Source: Bacillota bacterium
GTDB lineage: Bacteria; Bacillota; Clostridia; Lachnospirales; Lachnospiraceae
DNA: 64,000 bases
Assembly: GCA_023435895.1 (NCBI GenBank)
Contig: JAEZLH010000017.1
Span: forward strand, 310,001 to 374,000
Direction: 5' to 3'
A model generated the notes under the pieces. It did not search any database. It was not told the origin of the DNA and worked only from the letters and a program-made list of their open reading frames with translations. Shown here piece by piece: positions 44,811-53,952 of this stretch (the stretch's first letter is position 1; the number at the start of each line of letters is the position of its first letter). The translations under genes were made by a program, and so were the position numbers.

Positions 44811-44861
44811 TTACTGTTTACAGCGAATTCAGAAATTGGCATAATGATTAGATAAATTATT
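44811..44861 (+). repeat. Dispersed intergenic element, copy B
   Basis: Aligns with 20797-20848 at about 43 of 52 columns. The shared part carries ACTGTT, ATTCAGAA, TTGGNATAATGATTA. Copy B has CATAAT in place of the TATAAT of copy A. The remainder of the gap 44695-45137 contains TATAAT at 45011-45016, but no convincing -35. Confidence 0.55.
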
Positions 44862-45137
44862 TCTCAACTTTGACTGGGTGAAGAAGTAACACATAATGTG
44901 AGTCATTAAATATAGCGCAGTTGTTGTCAGGAAATTGAAGCATGTCAAAGGGGGTTTAAAAGGGTATTCAAAACTTGGAAAATATGGTTGCTAAATAAAA
45001 CCAGAAAAGGTATAATATCAATATGGACTACTACTATAGTCTTGTTGTAAGTAGTTAAGAAACACGAATGAAAGACACTTAATGTTTATCAATATGGATT
45101 TGATAGTAAGACGATTAATATTACCAGGAGGTTAATT

Positions 45138-45491
45138 ATGAGAAGAATAATAGGTTGTATACTTATAGTAGTACTAATAATAGGATTATTTTTATTTGCT
45201 CCGACAGACTATTCACATAAATTAAAGAGTGGAGATTACACGGATAAGACAAAAACCTTATATGGACCGGATTCTCCTTGGATCAATATTGATAAGAAGA
45301 CACAAAGATTAAGTTATACGAAATCACTGCTTTCATCGGATATGAGTTATGGCAAGTACACGATTAAAAATAACATAATAAACTTCACAGACTACGCTCA
45401 CCAAGAAGCGAAAAACTATCAAATCAAAATCAGATGGGATGGCTCGTTGGAATATAATGGGGTTATCCTTCGTTATGTGAAAGTCAAATAA
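45138..45491 (+). CDS. Small exported protein of unknown function
   Basis: A 117-residue protein with an N-terminal hydrophobic helix (residues 5-21), either a signal peptide or anchor, and a mature domain containing SGDYTDKTKTLYGPDSPWINI and a C-terminal IKIRWDGSLEYNGVILRY. No family was recognised; the C-terminus looks like a beta-hairpin. A damaged duplicate of that C-terminus follows directly. AGGAGG precedes the ATG. Confidence 0.7.
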   Translation: MRRIIGCILIVVLIIGLFLFAPTDYSHKLKSGDYTDKTKTLYGPDSPWINIDKKTQRLSYTKSLLSSDMSYGKYTIKNNIINFTDYAHQEAKNYQIKIRWDGSLEYNGVILRYVKVK

Positions 45492-45493
45492 GG

Positions 45494-45580
45494 AGGTTGG
45501 AGAACGTTATCAAATGAAGATACGAAAAGACGGAGCAATAGAATTTCAAGGCTTCATTCTATATTACCAAAAAGAATGAA
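45494..45580 (+). pseudogene. Duplicated 3' remnant of the preceding small-protein gene
   Basis: From just after the stop at 45491 an open frame reads RYQMKIRKDGAIEFQGFIL, then YYQKE and a stop (45578-45580). It matches the tail of the previous protein (NYQIKIRWDGSLEYNGVIL, then RYVK) over about 22 residues. Only a tail is present, so it is a partial tandem duplication that has decayed or forms a short separate peptide from ATG 45515. Confidence 0.6.
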
Positions 45581-45894
45581 GCTTTGTATGGAAAGGGGAG
45601 TTGACAGGGAGAGAAGATAAAATAGAGATGATCTAAACTATTTTATGGAATAAAGGTTACAGGGTGGGCATATTATTTTCATTGAGTTGATTGGTATGTT
45701 TTGTTTGTGAGTAGTAAACTTTCTTAGAGAGTTTGTTTTATGGTGCTATAGTAAAGTGGTATAAAGAAGCAGCTACATTTTTATGAATACTTTTCCTATA
45801 GATTTGGAAAGATATATTGAAACTATTTGGATATAATGGTAAAATTGATAATAGTTACTAAAGTTAACATTACAATCAAAGAAAGGATGACGAT

Positions 45895-46434
45895 ATGGAA
45901 GAATTAAAAGGGACAAAAACGGAGGCCAATCTTATGGCAGCGTTTGCCGGTGAATCTATGGCTCGTAATAAGTACACCTATTATGCATCTAAGGCGAAGA
46001 AGGAAGGTTATAATCAAATAGCTGCACTTTTTGAAGAAACCGCCAACAATGAAAAAGAGCATGCTAAAATTTGGTTCAAGCTTTTACATGATGGTATTGG
46101 TGATACGAATAAGAATTTAGAAGATGCGGCTTCCGGCGAGCACTATGAGTGGACTGAAATGTATGCGACCTTTGCCAAAGAAGCAAAGGAAGAGGGTTTT
46201 AACCATATTGCATACTTGTTTGAGGCAGTAGCTAAAATTGAGAAGGATCATGAAGAAAGATACCGCAAGCTATTGGGCAATTTGGAAGAAGGAATTGTAT
46301 TCTCAAGAGACGGAGATACTGTTTGGATCTGCAATAATTGCGGATATGTTCATGTTGGAAAGAAAGCTCCTGAGAAATGTCCCGTTTGTGAACATCCGAA
46401 GGCTTACTTTGAAATCAAGAAAAATAACTACTAA
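45895..46434 (+). CDS. Rubrerythrin
   Basis: A 179-residue non-haem diiron peroxidase that reduces hydrogen peroxide in anaerobes, using electrons from rubredoxin or NADH systems. The N-terminal four-helix bundle supplies the diiron ligands (GESMARNKY, ANNEKEHAKIW, AKIEKDHEERY) and the C-terminal rubredoxin domain has two CxxC pairs (CNNCGYVH and CPVCEHP). AAAGGATG precedes the ATG. Desulfoferrodoxin follows 19 bases later, so the two make an oxidative-stress operon. Confidence 0.95.
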   Translation: MEELKGTKTEANLMAAFAGESMARNKYTYYASKAKKEGYNQIAALFEETANNEKEHAKIWFKLLHDGIGDTNKNLEDAASGEHYEWTEMYATFAKEAKEEGFNHIAYLFEAVAKIEKDHEERYRKLLGNLEEGIVFSRDGDTVWICNNCGYVHVGKKAPEKCPVCEHPKAYFEIKKNNY

Positions 46435-46453
46435 AAAATAGGAGGGTTTTACG

Positions 46454-46831
46454 ATGAAGAAAGAAGTATCATTTTTCAGATGCAGCCATTGCGGCAATAT
46501 TATTACCTTTGTGAAGGAATCCGGTGCTCCGGTAGTTTGTTGTGGAGATCCAATGAAAGAGTTAGTTGCTAACACTACGGATGCAGTTAAGGAAAAGCAT
46601 GTGCCTGATATTACAAAAGAAGATGGTTCAATCTATGTTAAAATTGGTTCCATCGCACATCCTATGCTTCCCGAGCATTATATTGAGTGGATTGTCTGTG
46701 TATCCGGTGATAGAGTAGAATTCAAATATCTTGAGCCCGGTGTAGAACCCGAAGCTACTTTTGTAGGAGTGGAAGAAGGAACCGTTTATGAGTACTGTAA
46801 TCTTCACGGATTATGGAAGGCTGAGTTTTAA
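46454..46831 (+). CDS. Desulfoferrodoxin (superoxide reductase)
   Basis: Reduces superoxide to hydrogen peroxide without making oxygen, and so pairs with the upstream rubrerythrin, which removes the peroxide. 125 residues. An N-terminal desulforedoxin domain has CSHC and CC (residues 10, 13, 29, 30) for iron centre I. The catalytic iron centre II has His in EKHVPD, IAHPM and EHYIEW, and Cys and His in CNLHGLW. This is the two-iron class. AGGAGG precedes the ATG; the terminator lies at 46958. Confidence 0.95.
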   Translation: MKKEVSFFRCSHCGNIITFVKESGAPVVCCGDPMKELVANTTDAVKEKHVPDITKEDGSIYVKIGSIAHPMLPEHYIEWIVCVSGDRVEFKYLEPGVEPEATFVGVEEGTVYEYCNLHGLWKAEF

Positions 46832-46957
46832 TTATTATAGCTGATTCAGTAATATAATAATTTACAAGTATCATGTTTGATTACTTGCTTCTGGCTCTTA
46901 CCTTAATCATATTTGGTCAATCAAAAGACGTTGTATAAATTATGATATTAACATATG

Positions 46958-47010
46958 ACTGCTGTAATATTCTGCAAGTTGAATTGTAGAGAATTGCAGC
47001 AGTTGTTTTT
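46958..47010 (+). terminator. Terminator after the rubrerythrin-desulfoferrodoxin operon
   Basis: ACTGCTG (46958-46964) pairs with CAGCAGT (46997-47003) over a 32-base loop with inner AATT pairing, then TGTTTTT. The long loop lowers certainty. Confidence 0.55.
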
Positions 47011-47096
47011 ATATATTTTTGGGAACCTTCCTCATTTTGCACTCGTCTATTCAATGTAGAATAGAAACGATTAGCAAACACCAAAGGAGGAACTTT

Positions 47097-47504
47097 ATGA
47101 AAAAGCTTTCAATAATCATGATGATGTTATTATTTATATTAACTGTAACCGGGTGCGGTACCGTGGATAAGACAGGCGATACGAACCCTTCACAGAACGG
47201 GACCAAAGGAAATAATATTAATACAGGGAGTGATTCCAAAGTAAAGGCTGTTACCTTTAAGGCAGAAGTTATCGAGAATAAGGAAACATTATTAATAGCC
47301 CCGGATAAGGATAGCAATGAATATAAATCTTCGGATAAGATGACAGTAAATCTTACCGATACGGTTATTACAGATAAGGATGGCAAGAAGATCACAAAAG
47401 AGGAGATAAAGCAGGGGGATAGGGTGGAAATAACTTATAACGGTCTTGTACTTGAGTCATATCCAGCTCAAATCGGTGCAGCTACGATCAAAGTATTGAA
47501 CTAA
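47097..47504 (+). CDS. Small lipoprotein, DUF3221-like
   Basis: A 135-residue lipoprotein with lipobox TVTGC (Cys at about residue 18), a low-complexity Asn/Gly/Ser linker, and a compact beta domain (VTFKAEVIENKETLLIAP, then ITKEEIKQGDRVEITYNG) typical of the DUF3221/YobA-like single-strand beta-barrel group. The function is unknown. ATG 47097 is chosen from AAAGGAGG (47083-47090); the frame extends to 47019 without support. Single gene after the terminator. Confidence 0.75.
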   Translation: MKKLSIIMMMLLFILTVTGCGTVDKTGDTNPSQNGTKGNNINTGSDSKVKAVTFKAEVIENKETLLIAPDKDSNEYKSSDKMTVNLTDTVITDKDGKKITKEEIKQGDRVEITYNGLVLESYPAQIGAATIKVLN

Positions 47505-47695
47505 TCTTCACCTATATTGATTTAGAAGTATTACGAGTAGCAAAGATAAAGAACATCGTATAGATATTCATAGTCATATACTTTTGCTTCGTGCAAATCA
47601 TCGATGAATATTGTTTGAAGGGTCTTTTAATACTAAAATTAAATTAGTTGGTTGATAAATTAGGAGGAAAAAGGATTTAATTAGGGGGAAAGGGC

Positions 47696-48145
47696 ATGAA
47701 GCATGAAAAGGTGGTAGTAATTGCACTGATTGTATTGGTTAGTATGCTGCTGGTATATGTGGGAAACATAATTGGAAATAGAAACATGAGTAAAGATATT
47801 TCAGTTGAGGAGCCGGGGAATCAGTATTATGGTGGCTCTTACTATGAGGACGGCAAGTTTTATTACTGCTATACGGATAATCTGGAAGAACTAAAGACAT
47901 ATGTGCCAATACCCTGTTATTTTACTAAAGTAAAATATAATGTCAATCAATTGAATAAAGGTATGGAAGAGGTTTCGAAGGTAATGGGTGAGTATGGTAT
48001 CACAGCTGCGGTACTATCCCATAAAGAGAATGCAATCATTGTTACGTTGGATGATTTAAGTCAAATTGATAAAATCAATAATAAAGTGGAATTTGATGGC
48101 TTAATATTTGAACAGGCTCCAAAAAATTTGAATATAGGTTTTTAA
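47696..48145 (+). CDS. Membrane-anchored protein of unknown function
   Basis: A 149-residue protein with one N-terminal transmembrane helix (residues 6-28) and an extracytoplasmic domain rich in Tyr and Asn (YYGGSYYEDGKFYYCYTD). The C-terminal half is alternating hydrophobic (GITAAVLSHKENAIIVTLDD). No family recognised. AGGGGGAAAGGG is its ribosome-binding site. It has no operon partner; a long hairpin follows at 48173. Confidence 0.65.
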   Translation: MKHEKVVVIALIVLVSMLLVYVGNIIGNRNMSKDISVEEPGNQYYGGSYYEDGKFYYCYTDNLEELKTYVPIPCYFTKVKYNVNQLNKGMEEVSKVMGEYGITAAVLSHKENAIIVTLDDLSQIDKINNKVEFDGLIFEQAPKNLNIGF

Positions 48146-48172
48146 CTAATTGGTAGAATAGAATAAAGAATT

Positions 48173-48254
48173 AAAAAGGGTGATGATATGTTCCGATGAA
48201 ATTTGAGACATGGCTTAGGCTGAAAATTTCATTTGCATGAAAGTCATCCTTTTT
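48173..48254 (+). terminator. Terminator after the membrane-anchored protein gene
   Basis: AAAAAGGGTGA (48173-48183) pairs with TCATCCTTTTT (48244-48254), one G-U, with an inner ATGAAATTT/AAATTTCAT stem; the right arm ends in T. The remaining gap to the purC promoter at 48475 shows only weak motifs. Confidence 0.7.
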
Positions 48255-48474
48255 GATTTTGAAATACATGAATTTTCTATCACCCAAAATGCAAAAACTA
48301 TCATCATAATTTATTTATTAACTGTAGTTATAAGTACCATAAATGTGCTTAATTAATGGGCGTTTGCGCACTTTTTTGGCTCGAATAATGTGATATAAAA
48401 GACTTTAAAAACAGAGTTTGTTTTGTGCATATATACAAATTTATTCGTTTCAACTTTAAAAAGCTAAAATCCTA

Positions 48475-48502
48475 TTGCGAAGGCGCAAATGTTTATTATA
48501 AT
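48475..48502 (+). promoter_or_regulatory. Putative purC promoter with an inverted repeat on the -35
   Basis: TTGCGA (48475-48480) and TATAAT (48497-48502) are 16 bases apart. TTGCG-AAGG-CGCAA (48475-48488) is a perfect inverted repeat over the -35, a candidate repressor site. No purine riboswitch was found. Confidence 0.5.
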
Positions 48503-48569
48503 ATGTAAGTGTAACGGATGGCTTCTAAGTATTATATTAAAATATAGTAAAGGATAGGTGGCAGTTGCA

Positions 48570-49277
48570 ATGGAAAAATTAGACATGCTCTATGAAGGAA
48601 AAGCAAAAAAAGTTTATAAGACGGATGTGGAAGACGTTTATATCGTTGATTATAAAGATGACGCCACTGCATTTAACGGTTTAAAGAAGGGAACAATTGT
48701 AGGCAAAGGCGTTGTTAATAATAGAATGTCCAATCACCTTATGGCTCTCTTAGAGAAGGAAGGCGTTCCGACTCATTTTGTTGAAGAACTCAGCGACCGT
48801 GAAACAGCAGTGAAGAAAGTTACTATCATACCCCTTGAAGTAATTGTAAGAAATGTTTCCGCAGGCAGCTTTGCAAAGAAACTGGGCATGGAAGAAGGAA
48901 TTAAGTTAAAGGCACCTACTCTGGAATTTTCCTTTAAGGATGATGCTTTGGGTGATCCAATGATTAATGACTACTATGCAATTGCAATCGGTATTGCAAC
49001 AAGAGAAGAAATTGATCGAATCACAGAATTGACATTTAAAGTAAATGAATTTCTTTGCAAATATTTAGCAGAGAAAGGCATTGAATTAATTGACTTTAAG
49101 ATTGAATTTGGTAAAACTTCAAGCGGAGAGATTATCCTTGCAGATGAAATCTCACCGGATACTTGCAGATTATGGGATGTGAATACTCATGCAAAGCTTG
49201 ATAAGGATCGTTTCCGTAGAGATATGGGCGATGTGGAAGAAGCTTATATTGAGGTATTTAAGCGTCTCGGTATTTAA
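48570..49277 (+). CDS. purC: Phosphoribosylaminoimidazole-succinocarboxamide synthase
   Basis: Catalyses the ATP-dependent addition of aspartate to carboxyaminoimidazole ribotide in purine synthesis. The 235 residues match the short bacterial form. Family motifs LYEGKAKKVYKTD, VIVRNVSAGSFAKK and ADEISPDTCRLWD are all present. ATG 48570 is chosen from AGGTGG (48556-48561); a GTG at 48558 is possible but poorly spaced. It precedes purF by about 150 bases and is the first of four purine genes in the right third of the window. Confidence 0.96.
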   Translation: MEKLDMLYEGKAKKVYKTDVEDVYIVDYKDDATAFNGLKKGTIVGKGVVNNRMSNHLMALLEKEGVPTHFVEELSDRETAVKKVTIIPLEVIVRNVSAGSFAKKLGMEEGIKLKAPTLEFSFKDDALGDPMINDYYAIAIGIATREEIDRITELTFKVNEFLCKYLAEKGIELIDFKIEFGKTSSGEIILADEISPDTCRLWDVNTHAKLDKDRFRRDMGDVEEAYIEVFKRLGI

Positions 49278-49322
49278 TAAGAGAATAAGATGAGCAGCGT
49301 AGCTTGTCGCACATAGAAATTA

Positions 49323-49354
49323 ATGAGGCTGTTCGAGAATTTGGGCAGCCTCAT
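49323..49354. terminator. Hairpin between purC and purF
   Basis: ATGAGGCTG (49323-49331) pairs perfectly with CAGCCTCAT (49346-49354). There is no T-run, so it may be an RNA stabiliser or a weak terminator. Confidence 0.4.
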
Positions 49355-49428
49355 ACTGGCTTTGTAAGTAAAGGCTTAAGGATAGAATGGGAAGTCGTGA
49401 CGACTGATTGAGAGGAAGGTTCATACTC

Positions 49429-50868
49429 ATGGAATTTGAATATAACAGCTATAACCCGGATGAATTGCATGAAGAATGTGGTGTCTTTGGCGTATATGAT
49501 TTGGATGGCAATGATGTGGCATCCACAATCTATTACGGATTATTTGCACTTCAACACAGAGGACAGGAAAGCTGTGGTATAGCCGTAAGCGATACGGATG
49601 GACCCAAAGGCACTGTAAAGGCGTGGAAGGGCATGGGTCTGGTTAGCGAAGTGTTCACACCAGAGCATTTGGAGAAGTTATCAGGTGGTAATATTGGTGT
49701 TGGACACGTTAGATATTCCACTGCCGGAGGAAGTAATATTGCCAACACACAACCGTTGGTATTAAACTATGTAAAAGGTACACTGGCGTTGGCTCATAAT
49801 GGTAATCTAGTTAATACACCTGAGCTTAGAAGAGAGCTGGAATATACCGGAGCTATTTTTCAAACAACTATCGATTCAGAAGTAATTGCTTATCATATAG
49901 CAAGAGAGCGACTGAACTCTGCTACCGCTGAGGAAGCAGTTGCCAGAGCAATGAAGAAGTTAAGCGGTGCTTATTCACTTGTAATCATGAGCCCAAGAAA
50001 GTTAATGGGAGCAAGAGATCCCCTTGGCTTTCATCCACTGGTGATTGGTAAAAGAAAGAATGCATATATATTAGCTTCCGAGACAGCAGCACTAAATGCA
50101 GCAGATGCAGAATTTATTAGAGATGTATTGCCGGGAGAGGTTGTTATGATTGATGAGAACGGAATTCATTCCGATACTTCTCAGTGTGGCGAAAAGGCAG
50201 CAAAATGCATCTTTGAATATATTTATTTCTCTAGACCGGATACCACTTTTGACGGTGTTAGCGTATATAATTCAAGAATTATGGCAGGAAGAATTCTTGC
50301 ACAGACCTATCCGGTTGAGGCGGATGTGGTAGTTGGTGTGCCGGATTCCGGTAATGCTGCTGCCATGGGCTTTGCACTGGAATCAGGAATTCCCTTTGGA
50401 ATGGCATTTGTGAAGAATAGCTATGTAGGACGAACCTTCATTAAACCCAAGCAGTCCATGCGTACCTCCAGTGTCAGGATCAAATTAAATGTGTTAGCGG
50501 AAGTGGTAAGGGGCAAGCGAGTTGTTATGATTGATGATTCCATTGTTCGTGGAACTACCAGCGAAAAGATCGTAAGAATGCTTAAGAAGGCTGGAGCGAC
50601 GGAAGTTCATGTTAGAATTAGTTCTCCTCCGTTCTTGCATCCTTGTTATTTTGGTACCGATGTTCCTACTGGCGATCAGCTGATTGCTCACAATAATACT
50701 GTGGATAAGATTAAGGATATGATTGGTGCAGATTCTCTTGGATATCTGGCAGTAGAGAGATTGAGTGATATGATAGGAGGAGATAGCGGATATTGCGATG
50801 CTTGTTTTACGGGCAAATACCCAATCGAACCGCCGAAAGAAGATATTCGAGGAGAATTTGAAGCGTAA
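49429..50868 (+). CDS. purF: Amidophosphoribosyltransferase
   Basis: Commits PRPP and glutamine to purine synthesis. It has an N-terminal glutamine amidotransferase with nucleophile Cys17 after a short propeptide (HEECGVFGVYD), so the leader is probably cleaved. The C-terminal phosphoribosyltransferase has the PRPP loop VVMIDDSIVRGTTS. The four-iron-cluster cysteines of the Bacillus-type enzyme are visible (KCIFEYIYFS, HPCYFGTD, YCDACFTG), which means an oxygen-sensitive cluster. ATG 49429 is chosen from AGGAAGG; a TTG at 49408 is also in frame. Length 479 is standard. Confidence 0.96.
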   Translation: MEFEYNSYNPDELHEECGVFGVYDLDGNDVASTIYYGLFALQHRGQESCGIAVSDTDGPKGTVKAWKGMGLVSEVFTPEHLEKLSGGNIGVGHVRYSTAGGSNIANTQPLVLNYVKGTLALAHNGNLVNTPELRRELEYTGAIFQTTIDSEVIAYHIARERLNSATAEEAVARAMKKLSGAYSLVIMSPRKLMGARDPLGFHPLVIGKRKNAYILASETAALNAADAEFIRDVLPGEVVMIDENGIHSDTSQCGEKAAKCIFEYIYFSRPDTTFDGVSVYNSRIMAGRILAQTYPVEADVVVGVPDSGNAAAMGFALESGIPFGMAFVKNSYVGRTFIKPKQSMRTSSVRIKLNVLAEVVRGKRVVMIDDSIVRGTTSEKIVRMLKKAGATEVHVRISSPPFLHPCYFGTDVPTGDQLIAHNNTVDKIKDMIGADSLGYLAVERLSDMIGGDSGYCDACFTGKYPIEPPKEDIRGEFEA

Positions 50869-50919
50869 GTTAAAAATCTATGCTATAATAGGGGAAGCTT
50901 ATTTGTTTAAGGAGTACTT

Positions 50920-51972
50920 ATGAGATTTTTAGCGGATAATAAAAACGTAAAAGTATTAGGTCGAACCTTGTTTTATAACAATGTCAGATACTTAGGTTAT
51001 TCCTGTACCGGAGTGGAGTTTACCTTCACAGGGACCAAGGTAGAAGCTGAACTATGGACAGATTCCCTAATATCGGATGAAAATGGTGTAGCTGTAATAG
51101 CAATCTTTGTAAATGAAGAAGTAATCCCTTATCAGCGCATTGCGGTGGAGCATTCTGGCAATTACATGCTTTATGAGCAGGAGCAGCCTAAGGAAACAAC
51201 CATAAGAATGATTAAATTCTCTGAAGCGGCATTTGGAAAAGTTGGAATTGTATCCATCACCACGGATGGGAATCAGCCCCCAACCCCTGCTACCATTAAG
51301 GACAGAAGAATAGAATTCGTTGGAGATTCCATTACTTGCGGTTATGGAAATGAAGGCATATGGAATAAGGACACTTTTCATACCTCCACAGAAAATCCTT
51401 GGGAAGCATATGCAGCAATGACTGCAAGAGCATTGGAGGCTGACTATCAACTGATATGTTGGAGTGGTATTGGTGTGATTTCCAACTATACGGAAGAAGA
51501 TATACCGAATGACGGCTGGTTAATGCCTGCGCTGTATCCTTATACGGATAAGGCAACGGATTTGGCTCTTGGGAATGAGAACCCTCAACAATATAGTTCA
51601 GAAGTTTTTTATCCAGATTGTATTGTAGTCAATCTGGGAACCAACGATGCCAGCTACACAAAGCAGATCACTGAACGTGTATCCCACTTTGGAAAAGAAT
51701 ATTATCTTTTTGTGAAGAGACTTCGAGCCTTCAATCCCAATTCCAAAATCCTATGCACCTTGGGAGTAATGGGACAGCATTTGTGTGAAGAGATAGAGAA
51801 GCAAGTAGAGAAGCTTAACTTGGAAGGATTGAAAGATATCTATTTTATGAAATTTAATTTACAGCTAGAAAAGGATGGAATCGGTACTGACTTTCACCCC
51901 AGCGTGCTTACACATAAAAAGATGGCGGCAAAGCTGGAAGAGAAACTTCGTGAAATAATGAACTGGAATTAG
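50920..51972 (+). CDS. Carbohydrate esterase family 2-like SGNH deacetylase
   Basis: A 350-residue SGNH hydrolase of CE2 type, which removes acetyl groups from xylan or other plant polysaccharide. An N-terminal jelly-roll domain (about residues 1-120) precedes an SGNH domain with block I FVGDSITCGYGN, block III NLGTNDASY and a catalytic His in TDFHPSVL. No signal peptide is visible, so it acts on imported, acetylated oligosaccharides. It sits between purF and purB, a position unrelated to purines. The ATG follows TTAAGGAG. Confidence 0.85.
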   Translation: MRFLADNKNVKVLGRTLFYNNVRYLGYSCTGVEFTFTGTKVEAELWTDSLISDENGVAVIAIFVNEEVIPYQRIAVEHSGNYMLYEQEQPKETTIRMIKFSEAAFGKVGIVSITTDGNQPPTPATIKDRRIEFVGDSITCGYGNEGIWNKDTFHTSTENPWEAYAAMTARALEADYQLICWSGIGVISNYTEEDIPNDGWLMPALYPYTDKATDLALGNENPQQYSSEVFYPDCIVVNLGTNDASYTKQITERVSHFGKEYYLFVKRLRAFNPNSKILCTLGVMGQHLCEEIEKQVEKLNLEGLKDIYFMKFNLQLEKDGIGTDFHPSVLTHKKMAAKLEEKLREIMNWN

Positions 51973-52141
51973 TGTGATACTGTTTTGATTTTATAATGAG
52001 AGTTGAAGGTCAAAAGATCTGCATTAATGTCATGCAGTTTGCACAAAGTGAATTGTCTGTGGTCATAATAAAGAATTTTTGATTGCATAAGCTAAAAAGT
52101 ATACATTTAAATAATACGAAATGAAGAAAGGGGTAGGAAAG

Positions 52142-53575
52142 ATGAGTAATGATAAATACATGTCTCCTTTATCTGAGCGTTATGCTGGAAAAGAGATGCA
52201 GTATATCTTTTCACCGGATATGAAATTTAAAACCTGGAGGAAGCTTTGGGTTGCACTTGCAGAAGCAGAAAAGGAACTGGGTTTAAATATTACACAGGAA
52301 CAGATTGATGAATTAAAAGCGGCTCAAGATAATATCAATTATGATGTGGCAAAAGAGAGAGAAGCATTAGTTCGCCATGATGTTATGTCCCATGTATATG
52401 CTTACGGAGAGCAATGTCCGAAGGCGAAGGGAATTATCCATCTTGGAGCTACCTCCTGTTATGTAGGAGATAATACCGATCTGATTATCATGACAGAAGC
52501 ATTAAAGCTGGTCAAGAAGAAGTTAGTGAATGTTATGGCAGAGCTTTCTAAGTTTGCAATGGAATACCGTGCTCTTCCAACCTTAGCGTTTACCCATTTT
52601 CAGCCGGCACAGCCTACTACGGTGGGAAAAAGAGCGGCTCTTTGGTTAATGGAACTAAAGCTTGATTATGATGATATCTGTTATATGATAGAAGGCATGC
52701 AGTTGCTTGGCTCCAAGGGTACAACCGGTACTCAGGCAAGTTTTCTTGAATTATTTGATGGAGATCATACTAAAATTAAGAAACTGGATCAAATTATTGC
52801 AGATAAGATGGGCTTTTCCGGTTGCTATCCGGTATCCGGTCAGACCTATTCCAGAAAAGTTGATTATAGAGCACTCAATGTACTGGCTGGAATCGCTGCT
52901 AGTGCTCACAAATTCTCCAATGATATCCGTTTGCTACAGCATTTAAAGGAAATTGAAGAGCCTTTTGAGAAAAATCAGATTGGTTCTTCTGCAATGGCAT
53001 ATAAGAGAAATCCCATGAGAAGTGAACGTATCGCGTCCCTAGCGAACTATGTTATGGTGGATGCATTAAATCCTGCCATTACAACCTCCACACAGTGGTT
53101 TGAGAGAACACTTGACGACTCTGCAAATAAGAGAATCAGTGTTCCGGAAGCATTCCTTGCAATCGATGGAATTCTTGACTTATATATGAATGTGGTAGAT
53201 GGTCTTGTGGTATATCCAAAGGTAATCGAACGTCGCTTGATGCAGGAGCTTCCTTTTATGGCTACCGAGAATATTATGATGGATGCCGTAAAAGCCGGTG
53301 GGGACAGACAGGAGCTTCATGAAAAGATTCGTACTTTATCCATGGAAGCAGGCCAAAATGTAAAAGAGAGAGGTCTTGAGAATAATCTTCTTGAGCTGAT
53401 TGCTGCAGACCCTGCTTTTAATATGACCTTGGAAGAGTTAAAGAGTACCATGGATCCTGCAAAATATACCGGACGAGCAAGCGAACAGACTGAAGAATTC
53501 ATTCTTGAAGTGATTCAGCCGATATTAGATGAGAATGAAGAGGCATTGGGGATGAAGGCGGATATTAAGGTGTGA
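52142..53575 (+). CDS. purB: Adenylosuccinate lyase
   Basis: Splits fumarate from SAICAR and from adenylosuccinate in purine synthesis. The 477 residues fit the aspartase/fumarase superfamily, with the signature loop SSAMAYKRNPMRSERI holding the catalytic Ser, and the HLGATSCYVGDN and FQPAQPTTVGKR substrate regions. The ATG at 52142 is preferred over the one at 52121 because AAAGGGG (52127-52133) fits it. It is the third purine gene in this region. Confidence 0.96.
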   Translation: MSNDKYMSPLSERYAGKEMQYIFSPDMKFKTWRKLWVALAEAEKELGLNITQEQIDELKAAQDNINYDVAKEREALVRHDVMSHVYAYGEQCPKAKGIIHLGATSCYVGDNTDLIIMTEALKLVKKKLVNVMAELSKFAMEYRALPTLAFTHFQPAQPTTVGKRAALWLMELKLDYDDICYMIEGMQLLGSKGTTGTQASFLELFDGDHTKIKKLDQIIADKMGFSGCYPVSGQTYSRKVDYRALNVLAGIAASAHKFSNDIRLLQHLKEIEEPFEKNQIGSSAMAYKRNPMRSERIASLANYVMVDALNPAITTSTQWFERTLDDSANKRISVPEAFLAIDGILDLYMNVVDGLVVYPKVIERRLMQELPFMATENIMMDAVKAGGDRQELHEKIRTLSMEAGQNVKERGLENNLLELIAADPAFNMTLEELKSTMDPAKYTGRASEQTEEFILEVIQPILDENEEALGMKADIKV

Positions 53576-53650
53576 TGAACTTATCATTGTGATAATAGTT
53601 CGTTTTTGACCTGATACCAGCATAACCTGTTAGAAATATATACTGTTATT

Positions 53651-53694
53651 GGAGTCATTATGGGAATACCTAGCCGGTACATCGTAATGACTCC
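53651..53694. terminator. Hairpin between purB and the convergent AraC gene
   Basis: GGAGTCATTA (53651-53660) pairs perfectly with TAATGACTCC (53685-53694), with an inner TACC/GGTA stem. A weak T-rich tail follows on the plus strand. The rest of 53576-53952 shows nothing else. Confidence 0.55.
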
Positions 53695-53952
53695 TTGTTG
53701 CATAAATCACCTTTTTGTCTATCGTTTTCATGAGATTTGAGCTGTTTTAACCTAGACAAATACTGAGTTCCTAAATAATAAAATTCCATGTTCTTATTGT
53801 CTATAAGGTTCTTTATCATCCTCTGTGTGTTAATCTCAATTTGTCATACGAATCTTTTGTTTTCCATCTAAATCACTTGTTGCCAGAAACGTGTAATCTT
53901 TACTGCAATCAATTTTATGGCTTTTATTTTTATCAATCTTATCCGCACCAGT

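Noticed and set aside
48181..48557. Guanine-type purine riboswitch before purC
   Set aside because: Conserved core not found; only a weak hairpin and promoter motifs are present.
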